Positions 16,020 through 23,405 of a stretch of DNA of 42,340 nucleotides are shown piece after piece (the first letter of the stretch is position 1; each line of letters begins with the position of its first letter). The DNA is from Candidatus Roizmanbacteria bacterium GW2011_GWA2_35_19. Lineage in GTDB: Bacteria; Patescibacteriota; Microgenomatia; UBA1406; GWC2-37-13. The stretch lies in assembly GCA_000990565.1 (NCBI GenBank), contig LBQC01000003.1, positions 17,251 through 59,590 of the forward strand. Direction: 5' to 3'. Under the pieces are notes generated by a model, which did not search any database, was not told the DNA's origin, and saw nothing but the letters and a program-made list of their open reading frames with translations. The translations under genes were made by a program, and so were the position numbers.

Positions 16020-16892
16020 ATGGTTAACTTTTTAAAGTATAAATTTATTTATTTTCTTATTTCTTTATTTATTATTAGTGCGGGACTCTTTTCTATCGTT
16101 AAGTGGGGATATAGATATTCTATTGATTTTGTAGGTGGGACAAACATGCAATATCAACTGAGCAAAAGCGTAGACCTAAAAAAGATCAAGGAAATAATCA
16201 CTTCAAATAAAATCGAGACTAATGATATTGAAATCAATAATAACGTTCTGTCTATTAAGGCCAAGGTGGTCGATGAAAAAACGGAAGTGAGTTTCAAAAA
16301 AAATCTTGAAAGCAAATTAAATGTGGAAATAATTATTTTAAGATCAGAAACGGTTGGACCAATTCTTGGCCGCGAGACAATGACAAAAACTTTTATTGCC
16401 TCGCTTCTTGCTATCGTTGGGATTCTAATATATATGAGCATTGCATTTAAAGGTTTTAATTATGCACTTTCAGCTGTACTTGCAATGATTCATGATTTTC
16501 TTGTTGTCGTAGGAAGCTACTCACTAATGTCTCATTTTTATAAAGCAGAACTTGATATAATGTTTGTCACTGCAGTTTTAACAACAATGTCTTTTTCCGT
16601 TCACGATACGATAGTAATATTTGACAAAATTAGGGAGTACTTAAAAGATGAAGGTCGGGGCAATATTGAGTATTTTGCAAATAAAGCGCTGACCGAGACC
16701 ATGGTTAGATCGCTTAATAATTCGATGACAATCATATTTATGCTTTTAGCTTTAACTCTTATGGGTGGAGCAACTATTAGATTTTTTATAATAACATTGT
16801 TAATTGGGACTATTACAGGTACATATTCTTCTCCGTTTATTGCAACGCCGATCCTTGTCTGGTTAGAAAAAAAGAAACATAAAAATATCTGA
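16020..16892 (+). CDS. secF: Protein translocase subunit SecF
   Basis: SecF is the partner of SecD. A first membrane helix (residues 9-28) leads into YSIDFVGGTNMQYQ, the SecF counterpart of the SecD motif, followed by a short P1 head. Five membrane helices start at about residue 120, with HDTIVIFDKIREYLKDEGR in the conserved region. The length of 290 is normal. It closes the DUF4446-DUF3048-wHTH-secD-secF run, and a palindrome with a T-rich tail follows that could terminate it. Confidence 0.97.
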   Translation: MVNFLKYKFIYFLISLFIISAGLFSIVKWGYRYSIDFVGGTNMQYQLSKSVDLKKIKEIITSNKIETNDIEINNNVLSIKAKVVDEKTEVSFKKNLESKLNVEIIILRSETVGPILGRETMTKTFIASLLAIVGILIYMSIAFKGFNYALSAVLAMIHDFLVVVGSYSLMSHFYKAELDIMFVTAVLTTMSFSVHDTIVIFDKIREYLKDEGRGNIEYFANKALTETMVRSLNNSMTIIFMLLALTLMGGATIRFFIITLLIGTITGTYSSPFIATPILVWLEKKKHKNI

Positions 16893-16905
16893 GATTTGAG
16901 TTTTG

Positions 16906-16935
16906 TCCACCAGCTGGTGGATTGATTTTTCTTTT
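16906..16935 (+). terminator. Palindromic repeat, possible terminator after secF
   Basis: TCCACCAGCTGGTGGA (16906-16921) is a perfect 16-bp palindrome followed by TTGATTTTTCTTTT. The T-rich tail allows it to act as a terminator for the secF transcript. It also belongs to the window's family of short GC-rich palindromes. Confidence 0.55.
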
Positions 16936-17008
16936 GTAGCATATAGTCCATTGACATTTAGTTTAATTAATATAACAATTATAACGATTATAAATTTATA
17001 ACTTTTAT

Positions 17009-17512
17009 ATGAAGACAGTTAAAGATGAGGAAAAAAAGGCTGAGGTAGAAATGTGTCCAAAGTGTGGTGCTCCCCTTGGGGAAATTACAACGACCAAGAC
17101 CGGCCGTAAATTACAACGTTGTTCAACCGGAAGCTGGAATCCAGAAACGAAGACCACAGATGGATGTGTCTATGTAAAATGGTTACCAGTTGAGCCAATT
17201 AAATTGGATGAAAAATGCCCGAAATGCGGCTCACCGCTCATAATGTCAGTCACTAGATTTGGTAAAAAAATGAAAAAGTGCTCAACTTCAACATGGGATC
17301 CAAAGACTAAGACAGCTGGAGGATGTGATTTTATCGAGTGGATTAAGGGGACAACAGAACCGCTTGAAGAGGATTGTCCTAAGTGTGGATCGAAGCTCGT
17401 TTTATTCACAACCGCGGCTGGAAAAAAACTGAAAAAATGCTCAACTAATCAATGGGATCCGAAGCAGAAAATAGCAATAGGTTGCGATTTTGTTGAGTGG
17501 CAAAATTCCTGA
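17009..17512 (+). CDS. Three-repeat zinc-ribbon protein (topoisomerase C4 type)
   Basis: The protein consists of three tandem copies of a zinc-ribbon unit of about 50 residues. Each reads CPKCGxPL (or CPKCGSKL), then a GRKxxRCST-like part and a GCxxxxW end, with four cysteines per unit. They start at about residues 16, 71 and 122. The unit resembles the C4 zinc fingers found at the C-terminus of type IA topoisomerases, but no topoisomerase domain is attached. A single-stranded DNA or RNA binding role is likely, by analogy. It is followed by the hydrolase gene after 6 bases. Confidence 0.8.
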   Translation: MKTVKDEEKKAEVEMCPKCGAPLGEITTTKTGRKLQRCSTGSWNPETKTTDGCVYVKWLPVEPIKLDEKCPKCGSPLIMSVTRFGKKMKKCSTSTWDPKTKTAGGCDFIEWIKGTTEPLEEDCPKCGSKLVLFTTAAGKKLKKCSTNQWDPKQKIAIGCDFVEWQNS

Positions 17513-17518
17513 CGTTTT

Positions 17519-18139
17519 ATGAAAATAATTAGATTTCCTTTAGGCCAAATGCAGGCAAATTGTTATTTTGTGATTAATGGTAATAACTGCTTAATTGTTG
17601 ATCCGGCGGATGATGCACCTTTTATTCTTGAAGAAATTCAAAGAAGAAAGCTGAATTTATTAGGACTTTTAGCAACGCACGGTCATTTTGATCATTTAAT
17701 GGCAGTAGGGGAGATCCAACTTTCTTACAATATCCCTTTATATATTTTTAAGGGTGATCAATTTTTAATTGACAGATTAGAAGAAACTTCTGAATATTTT
17801 TTGGGTTATAAAACCAATATAATAAAACCTTTGAATATAAAGTTTTTCAAAGAAGGACCATTTTTAGAAAAAACATTTGGAATGAAAGTGATAAAGACCC
17901 CTGGTCATACACCCGGTGGATGTGTTTTTTATTTAGAAAAAGAAAATACTCTAATATGTGGAGATTTGCTTTTTAAAGGGGCAATTGGTAGATACGATTT
18001 CGCATATTGTAATAAAAAACATCTAAAAGAATCGCTTGCAAAAATACTAAAACTTCCTAAGGTAACAAAGGTTTTACCCGGTCATGGTGAAGAAACAATA
18101 ATAGAAAATGAACAATTAGCTACAACTTTAATTATTTAA
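17519..18139 (+). CDS. Metallo-beta-lactamase-fold hydrolase (glyoxalase II-like)
   Basis: This MBL-fold metalloenzyme resembles the glyoxalase II/YcbL group of hydroxyacyl-thioester hydrolases. The metal-binding motif THGHFDHL (about residues 53-60) is intact. The later ligands appear in GHTPGG (His, about 128-133), CGDLLF (Asp, about 150) and PGHGEET (His, about 190). The length of 206 fits the short forms without the substrate-binding C-terminal domain of true glyoxalase II. The substrate is unknown. The gene converges on cca with a 4-base overlap of ends. Confidence 0.88.
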   Translation: MKIIRFPLGQMQANCYFVINGNNCLIVDPADDAPFILEEIQRRKLNLLGLLATHGHFDHLMAVGEIQLSYNIPLYIFKGDQFLIDRLEETSEYFLGYKTNIIKPLNIKFFKEGPFLEKTFGMKVIKTPGHTPGGCVFYLEKENTLICGDLLFKGAIGRYDFAYCNKKHLKESLAKILKLPKVTKVLPGHGEETIIENEQLATTLII

Positions 18140-19467
18140 TTAATTAAAGCAGTTTGTTTTAGGAGCATTTTTCTTTCATTTTCAATTTTCTTCTCAACTA
18201 CAAGTTCAAATAATTTTGTAAGTATTATTCCTACTTTTGGCCCCGGCTTGATTTTTAGAATCTTCATAACATCCTCACCATTAATTTTAAGATCTTTAAT
18301 TGCAAATGGTTGCTTTTGAACTTCAATAAGCCTTTTTTTAAACAACTCATTTCTCCATGATGTGGGCTTAGCGCCAGATCCAATCCTGTCACCAGTTCGT
18401 AGATCGAGCATATCCTGGAGGTAATTTTTTCCGACGCTTTTTATAAATCTTCTTATTGCCTTATCAGTCTGAAGCTCAGATACGGTAAATTGATGCTCGG
18501 CAACAAGTGTAATTAATTTATCTTTTTCTACATTTGAAAGTTTAAAGCGACTAGCAATTTCTTCGGCCTGTCTTTTTCCAACTACTTCATGATTATAAAA
18601 TGTTATTTGGCCAGTAGTCTCTTCACGCCTAAAAGTACTAGCTTTTCCAATGTCATGAATTAATGTAGCAAATCTTGTAATTGGGTCTTTTGATGGGCAA
18701 TTTTTTAGAGCCATTACTAGGTGAGTCCCGACATCATATACATGATGACGATTTGGACTTTTTTGCGGGATCGTAAAGCAAATATCAACTTCTGGCAATA
18801 TATAACTTAGAAGTCCGGTATTTTTCAGGAATAAAACTCCTTCGGACGGAAAGTCACTTTTTAGTATTTTCAAAAATTCATCCCGAATCCGCTCCCATGA
18901 AATATTTGAAATAAGACCTGCGTTTTGCGAAATTGATTTTTTTGTTTTTTCTTCAATTAAAAACCCCAACTCTGCTGCAAATCTCACCCCTCTTAGCATC
19001 CTTAAAGCATCTTCTTTAAATCTTTCGTCTGCGTCCCTCACAGCCTTAATAAGCAAACCCTTCAAATCTTTTTGTCCGTCATAAGGATCAATAATTTTTT
19101 TACCATCATAGGCGATAGCGTTAACAGTAAAATCTCGTCGACCAAGGTCTTCTTCAACTGTTTTTGCCCAACTCAAGCTTGAGGGATGACGATTATCTTT
19201 GTATTTGCCTTCTTTTCGGAAAGGTGTCACCTCGAAGATCGTGATTAGTTTAGATGGAATTGAGACTGTGCCATAGTCGTTGTTATAAAATGAATCAGGA
19301 AATAGTTTTTGAATTTCTTCAGGTATAGCATTTGTTGTGAAGTCCCAATTTGTTACCTCTTTGTTTAAAAGTAAATTCCGGACAGCTCCACCAACTACAT
19401 ATATTTCATACTTATTTTTGTTAAAAATAGTCATGAAATCAGAAATGGCTTTAGGGAGTTTTATCAT
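18136..19467 (-). CDS. cca: CCA tRNA nucleotidyltransferase with HD domain
   Basis: This class II polymerase-beta-type enzyme adds or repairs the CCA end of tRNAs. The nucleotidyltransferase head (residues 20-150) is followed by the tRNA-binding domains and an HD domain (FATLIHDIGK, HHVYDVGTH). The GRRDFTVNAIAYD motif is intact. Two Asp positions are changed. The usual GGxVRD is GGAVRN (N31), and the catalytic DxD is N40-W41-D42, so one metal ligand is Asn. The codons read AAT clearly. The enzyme may be impaired, or may act only on part of CCA. A TATAAT box (19474-19479) lies 6 bases before the ATG. Confidence 0.92.
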   Translation of the reverse strand: MIKLPKAISDFMTIFNKNKYEIYVVGGAVRNLLLNKEVTNWDFTTNAIPEEIQKLFPDSFYNNDYGTVSIPSKLITIFEVTPFRKEGKYKDNRHPSSLSWAKTVEEDLGRRDFTVNAIAYDGKKIIDPYDGQKDLKGLLIKAVRDADERFKEDALRMLRGVRFAAELGFLIEEKTKKSISQNAGLISNISWERIRDEFLKILKSDFPSEGVLFLKNTGLLSYILPEVDICFTIPQKSPNRHHVYDVGTHLVMALKNCPSKDPITRFATLIHDIGKASTFRREETTGQITFYNHEVVGKRQAEEIASRFKLSNVEKDKLITLVAEHQFTVSELQTDKAIRRFIKSVGKNYLQDMLDLRTGDRIGSGAKPTSWRNELFKKRLIEVQKQPFAIKDLKINGEDVMKILKIKPGPKVGIILTKLFELVVEKKIENERKMLLKQTALIN

Positions 19468-19473
19468 GCAATA

Positions 19474-19479
19474 ATTATA
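19474..19479 (-). promoter_or_regulatory. -10 box for cca
   Basis: A perfect TATAAT on the minus strand ends 6 bases before the cca ATG at 19467. No -35 match is visible at the right distance. Confidence 0.55.
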
Positions 19480-19489
19480 ACAGGAGTGC

Positions 19490-20026
19490 TTAGAGCAAGA
19501 CCTTTATTTTCTGAACAATCTGATTATAATGTGTAGTTTTAATTATTTTTCGAGCTTCCTTAAAAGAAAACCAACCCGCGTCATAATATTCTTTTTTTAA
19601 GAAATTAAAATTAAGCCTCTCAATAAAGACGATGTACCAAAAATCATAATATCTTTTACAAGAATGTCTGGAATTTGGGTTTAGATCGGTTACTGATAGA
19701 TCAAAAAGAACAATTTCTTCCATAGTTAACTTATGATCAAGCTCTTCCTCAAACTCCCGCCTCACTGTCTCCTCTGGGTCCTCGCCGGCTTTTATGTGCC
19801 CACCCGGTGGAATCCAATCATTGGCTTTAATATGATGGCCGAGATACACAAGGTGATTAATTCTATCAACGGGGACAAAAAATGAGCATATGTGAGCGTC
19901 AAGATTAACTTCTTTTGTATGACGCGATGTTGAGTCAAAATAATCATGAAATTTTTGAACTACTTCTTCATCAATTGTAAATTTCTTCTTTAGTGAATAA
20001 ACAAGTTTTTTATAAATTTTGATCAT
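19490..20026 (-). CDS. Nudix hydrolase
   Basis: The Nudix box is complete: GGHIKAGEDPEETVRREFEEEL (G-x5-E-x7-REFEEEL, about residues 77-98). It positions the metal for hydrolysis of a nucleoside diphosphate linked to another group. An N-terminal helical region (about 1-45) precedes the fold. The substrate cannot be told from sequence. It lies 22 bases before cca on the same strand. A different, shorter Nudix enzyme is at 22060-22461. Confidence 0.88.
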   Translation of the reverse strand: MIKIYKKLVYSLKKKFTIDEEVVQKFHDYFDSTSRHTKEVNLDAHICSFFVPVDRINHLVYLGHHIKANDWIPPGGHIKAGEDPEETVRREFEEELDHKLTMEEIVLFDLSVTDLNPNSRHSCKRYYDFWYIVFIERLNFNFLKKEYYDAGWFSFKEARKIIKTTHYNQIVQKIKVLL

Positions 20027-20058
20027 ATTCTGATTATTCTGCCAATCCGAAAGTCAAC

Positions 20059-20078
20059 CCTGCCTGCCGGCAGGCAGG
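20059..20078. repeat. 20-bp perfect palindrome
   Basis: CCTGCCTGCCGGCAGGCAGG is perfectly self-complementary and is flanked by TCAACC on the left and GGTTGA on the right, which pair as well. It lies between the protease and Nudix genes. A decayed relative (CCTGACTGC/GCAGGCAGG) is inside epmA at 28054-28071. Confidence 0.8.
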
Positions 20079-20126
20079 CTCCGAGGTTGATAAAAGATTT
20101 GTAGGTAAATTATAGTCCTTTTAAAA

Positions 20127-21242
20127 CTACGGTGTAGGCTGTAAACATTTTGTAAAAGTCTCATACAAGGTTTCGCCAACACCGTTCCACCTACAATTAA
20201 ATTCTTTTAATTCTTTTTCAGTCAAAGGAATACCAAAAAAAAGCCCCTGATTTGGTCCGATAAAAACCTTATGACAAGATACATTGCAAATTACTTGAGA
20301 AGTTTTTTCTTTAATCCAATCAAGATAACTGGAAATTCTCGTATACAATTGTAGAGAAGTTCCGTTTATGCAAGCGGATCCGAATCCCCAGCTAGTAATT
20401 CCTATTTGTAACCATCGTGTTCCATTCCAGGAGATAAAAGGCCCTCCCGAATCACCGTGAGTAGGGCATACTCCCCCATAAACGTAACCAGCAGCAATTT
20501 GGGTATTCTTAATCTTATATTTGTCCGCTACCTCTTTAGAGCGAATAGGAATTACACCCTGATAAAGTGAATTAACCTTTGGGCCATTTTCCTCCGTTAG
20601 TCCATAGCCAAGAATTACTCCATATTGATACTTCTGAGTTTTACTTTTGATATTTTCTAAACTCAAATCATCGTTAAGAGATATTGTTTTAATAGTATTA
20701 AAAGATTTTACTGGTGATTCTAATTCAAGCAATGCAATGTCGTTTTCTAAGGTTGTACTATTAAAATTCTCGTGAATAATAATTTTTTTTAATATATAAA
20801 TATCTTTGTTTTGCCATGTTGCGATATTATTTAAACCTATAACTACTCCTAACTCACTTACATTATTTTTTCTTTCAAAAACGCAATGCGCGGCCGTTAA
20901 AACCCATTTTGGTGAAATCAATGAACCGCTACAAAAACTATAAGTCAATGGCTCAAAATTTTTCTTATCGAAAATATCAAACAAAATAACTGTAAATGGC
21001 CATTTTTTTGGGTCTAATACCGATGTTCCGCCAATAATATAGGAGCCTGATTTATCATTGGTATTACTGATTTCCGAAGCAGATGACCGATAAGAAGTTT
21101 TTATTAAAACGAGCTTACTCATAATTAAAATAAATAGTAGCAAAAGAATCGCAAATAGTATAAAAAATAATATTTTTTTATTAAAACAAAATTTTTTGTT
21201 CATATATTTAAAAATTAGAGAAATGTAATTTATTTTAGGCAA
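20127..21242 (-). CDS. Membrane-anchored trypsin-like serine protease (S1)
   Basis: This is a chymotrypsin-fold protease. A signal anchor is at about residues 20-45. The mature-like start is YIIGGTSVLDPKKWPF. The catalytic His is in LTAAHC, the Asp in NDIALLELESPV and the Ser in HGDSGGPF. The Cys pair FCSGSL/AAHC for the conserved disulfide is present. It should act outside the cell. The first ATG at 21242 lies inside nfo; the second Met (about 21203, MNKKFCFNKK) is the likelier start. Such S1 proteases are unusual for a reduced CPR genome and could have been acquired by transfer. Substrate unknown. Confidence 0.88.
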   Translation of the reverse strand: MPKINYISLIFKYMNKKFCFNKKILFFILFAILLLLFILIMSKLVLIKTSYRSSASEISNTNDKSGSYIIGGTSVLDPKKWPFTVILFDIFDKKNFEPLTYSFCSGSLISPKWVLTAAHCVFERKNNVSELGVVIGLNNIATWQNKDIYILKKIIIHENFNSTTLENDIALLELESPVKSFNTIKTISLNDDLSLENIKSKTQKYQYGVILGYGLTEENGPKVNSLYQGVIPIRSKEVADKYKIKNTQIAAGYVYGGVCPTHGDSGGPFISWNGTRWLQIGITSWGFGSACINGTSLQLYTRISSYLDWIKEKTSQVICNVSCHKVFIGPNQGLFFGIPLTEKELKEFNCRWNGVGETLYETFTKCLQPTP

Positions 21243-22063
21243 TTTTTTAAAGCATTAATATTTTTTTTATCCGGACCGTTACCATCAAAACCAGGTGTCT
21301 CAATTATAAACGGAAATTCTTTTGTTTTTGGATGATTTAATAAAGTCTTGAATTCGTCAATTCCAATCGTTCCTTTTCCAATATTTTCATGACGGTCTCG
21401 GCCGGATGAGAAAGGATCGCGACTATCATTAATGTGCCAAACTTCCAGTTTCTCAAGTAATTCAAGTTCATCAAGTTTTTCAATAAACTTATTCAACTCA
21501 CCTTCGTTTTTAAAACCATAGCCGTTTGAAAATAAATGACAAGTATCAAGGCAAAGACGGACCCGAGGATTATTTACATCTTTAACAATCTTTGAAATCT
21601 CATCCAGTGTCTGACCTATTTTTTTATTTCCTGCATTTTCAATAATAAATAAAGCGTCCTTGGGTGTCTTATTCAGAACTTCAATAATATTTGATATAAA
21701 TTTTTGATATTTAATATCTGATCTTTGATCTTTAAATGATCCAAGGTGAATAATTGATCCTTTAATTTTAAGACTAGGTGCGATATTCATTTCGGCAATT
21801 AGAGAAAGTTTAGATAAGTGACCAGTTTTACTGTCGTCAGCCAAGTTGACCAAATATGACGCATGGAAATATATAGGATCAATTTTAAGTCGAGATTTTA
21901 GATTGAGAAATTTTGAAACCTGCCCTTCATCGATTTTAGCGAAATTCCATCCGCGGGGAGACGAAGAAAAAATTTGAAGACAGTTTCCACCGATTGAATT
22001 TATTCTATTTAACGCTTCATGAAGTCCTCCTGCAATCGATTGATGAGCACCTAATTTGATCAT
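21230..22063 (-). CDS. nfo: Endonuclease IV (AP endonuclease)
   Basis: This zinc-dependent TIM-barrel enzyme nicks DNA 5' of abasic sites in base excision repair. The family motifs are present: LGAHQSIAGGLHEAL (start), HLGSFK, IENAG, CLDTCHLFSNGYGF, HINDSRDPFSSGRDRHENIGKG and a final IETPG. Together these carry the usual His, Glu and Asp zinc ligands. The length of 277 is normal. The start overlaps the Nudix gene by 4 bases, so the two are coupled. Confidence 0.96.
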   Translation of the reverse strand: MIKLGAHQSIAGGLHEALNRINSIGGNCLQIFSSSPRGWNFAKIDEGQVSKFLNLKSRLKIDPIYFHASYLVNLADDSKTGHLSKLSLIAEMNIAPSLKIKGSIIHLGSFKDQRSDIKYQKFISNIIEVLNKTPKDALFIIENAGNKKIGQTLDEISKIVKDVNNPRVRLCLDTCHLFSNGYGFKNEGELNKFIEKLDELELLEKLEVWHINDSRDPFSSGRDRHENIGKGTIGIDEFKTLLNHPKTKEFPFIIETPGFDGNGPDKKNINALKNCLK

Positions 22064-22461
22064 AAAATTTCAAGAATTCTTTTTTTAATATTAACCGGAA
22101 ATTCAAATTTTTCAACCTCAGATTTTTTGAGCCAGTGATAATCGGTAAGATTTTTTTCCAGTGTAACATTACACTGATAAGCTTTGCAGAGGAAGTGCTG
22201 GGCATGGTAGAAATAGCCCGAACTTTCAAATACATCTTCTCCGATCCATCTTACCGGTTTTATTTTGAGATTTACTTCTTCCAATGTTTCTCTAAGCAAG
22301 GCGTCTATTATTGGCTCATTTGGATCAACTTTTCCGCCAGGAATTGTCCAAAGCCCTCCGTCAATTTTTTCTTGCGGAGACTTTTTTACAATTAGTAATC
22401 GTTTTTCGCGATCTACAATAAAAGCTCCTACGGCCAAAACTATATGATATTTATCAAGCAT
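22060..22461 (-). CDS. Nudix hydrolase, MutT-like
   Basis: This compact 133-residue Nudix enzyme has the box GGKVDPNEPIIDALLRETLEEVN (about residues 41-63, G-x5-E-x7-RETLEEV). The WTIPGG approach and small size resemble MutT-type nucleotide-pool or mRNA-cap-type enzymes. The coupling to nfo suggests a DNA-damage or nucleotide-clean-up context, which is inference. A TATAAT box at 22468-22473 ends 6 bases before the ATG. Confidence 0.88.
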   Translation of the reverse strand: MLDKYHIVLAVGAFIVDREKRLLIVKKSPQEKIDGGLWTIPGGKVDPNEPIIDALLRETLEEVNLKIKPVRWIGEDVFESSGYFYHAQHFLCKAYQCNVTLEKNLTDYHWLKKSEVEKFEFPVNIKKRILEIL

Positions 22462-22467
22462 GGCTTA

Positions 22468-22473
22468 ATTATA
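22468..22473 (-). promoter_or_regulatory. -10 box for the Nudix-nfo pair
   Basis: TATAAT on the minus strand ends 6 bases before the ATG at 22461. No clear -35 match lies upstream. Confidence 0.55.
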
Positions 22474-22531
22474 TCATTGTATAACCGAGACCATATTTGC
22501 TTAATTTGTTGGAGCAAGATACAATATAATA

Positions 22532-23230
22532 ATGACTCGATTAATTATAAAAATACTCTCCTTAATTTTACTAGTTATAATCAGTTTTTACCTTGGATAT
22601 AGGTATGGATTATTAGTAAATTTTTCGAAAACTCCTGTCAAACCACCGCTAATAATTTACAAAAATCTATCAATTCCTACATCAATACCTTACAAGGAAC
22701 TGGATACGAGCAATTGGAAATCTTATCTCAATAGCGAATTAGGTTTTTCATTAAAATATCCAGAGAATTATTATTTAAGGGCATTTAAACAGGATCCAGG
22801 TCTTGGGGATGCGTACATTGTAGATATTAGATCAAACAAATCAATCGAAATATACGGTACAAAAAATAATGAATTGCAATTTTATATTTTTATAAACGAT
22901 AAAACCATAGAAGATAGGTTAGATAAATATGGATATTCAGACTCATCTCATAATATACCTTACGAAACACAATATTATCTAACAAGACAAAGTATAGGTA
23001 ATGAGTCATCTATTCGATGGAGAACAACGGGACCAAGTAATACAGGGTCATGGTTGAAAAGCAGTAATCCTAAAAGACCTGAGAATAATAGATTTATAGA
23101 AAACGAATCAGCATATGAGAAGATAATATTTTTTCATAAAAATTTAAAATTTACAATAATTAAAGCACCAGCAGACACACTTCTTCAAAATGAGTTTGAA
23201 GAAATTATTTCTTCATTTGAATTATTTTAA
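22532..23230 (+). CDS. Secreted/anchored protein, PsbP-like, unknown function
   Basis: An N-terminal hydrophobic helix (about residues 5-27) is followed by a Pro-rich linker and a globular part. That part opens with WKSYLNSELGFSLKYPENYY (about 62-81) and ends with IISSFELF. The 'LGFSLKYPE...ISSF' frame is typical of small extracellular PsbP/MOG1-fold proteins in CPR and Gram-positive bacteria, whose role is unknown. No lipobox Cys is visible. A TACAAT/TATAAT-like stretch (22520-22530) directly precedes the ATG. The gene is divergent from the Nudix gene. Confidence 0.7.
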   Translation: MTRLIIKILSLILLVIISFYLGYRYGLLVNFSKTPVKPPLIIYKNLSIPTSIPYKELDTSNWKSYLNSELGFSLKYPENYYLRAFKQDPGLGDAYIVDIRSNKSIEIYGTKNNELQFYIFINDKTIEDRLDKYGYSDSSHNIPYETQYYLTRQSIGNESSIRWRTTGPSNTGSWLKSSNPKRPENNRFIENESAYEKIIFFHKNLKFTIIKAPADTLLQNEFEEIISSFELF

Positions 23231-23254
23231 GACGGATTATTGAAATTCCCCTTA

Positions 23255-23329
23255 ACCCCTGCATAACCCTTACTTCCTCGCATGGTTTACATCCATGCCT
23301 CGGAAGGGCGGGTATACGGGGTCTGCGAG
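23255..23329 (+). ncRNA. Candidate structured RNA or complex inverted repeat
   Basis: Four nested complementary pairs surround one loop: ACCCC 23255-23259 with GGGGT 23318-23322; ACCC 23266-23269 with GGGT 23310-23313; TTCC 23274-23277 with GGAA 23302-23305; GCATGG 23280-23285 with CCATGC 23293-23298. In addition CTCGCA (23277-23282) is complementary to TGCGAG (23324-23329), allowing a pseudoknot or a switch. No T-tract follows, so it is not a simple terminator. It lies upstream of the hrcA promoter, outside the hrcA message. No known RNA family was recognised. Confidence 0.4.
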
Positions 23330-23364
23330 CATTTGAATAGATAACTGTGAATTTTAAAATACTC

Positions 23365-23394
23365 TTGACAAGTTAGCAGAGTATATGTTATATT
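23365..23394 (+). promoter_or_regulatory. Promoter of the hrcA heat-shock operon
   Basis: TTGACA (23365-23370), 18 bases, then TATATT (23389-23394) preceded by TG (extended -10). The hrcA ATG follows after 11 bases. The promoter overlaps the CIRCE-like operator almost completely. Confidence 0.7.
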
Positions 23395-23399
23395 GCTAA
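23373..23399 (+). promoter_or_regulatory. CIRCE-like operator (HrcA site)
   Basis: TTAGCA (23373-23378) and TGCTAA (23394-23399) form an inverted repeat spanning exactly 27 bases. That is the length and outer sequence of the CIRCE element TTAGCACTC-N9-GAGTGCTAA. The inner three bases of each arm differ (GAG and TAT). It sits between -35 and the start codon, so HrcA binding would block transcription, with HrcA autoregulating the operon. Confidence 0.75.
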
Positions 23400-23405
23400 T
23401 TACTT

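Noticed and set aside
16951-16985. Promoter before the zinc-ribbon gene (TTGACA at 16951)
   Set aside because: No -10 box with 16-18 spacing better than AACAAT is present, and the ATG is about 30 bases further on.
23255-23330. tRNA gene before hrcA
   Set aside because: A GGTTTACATCC loop looks a little like a T-loop, but there is no matching acceptor stem, D-arm or anticodon arm.
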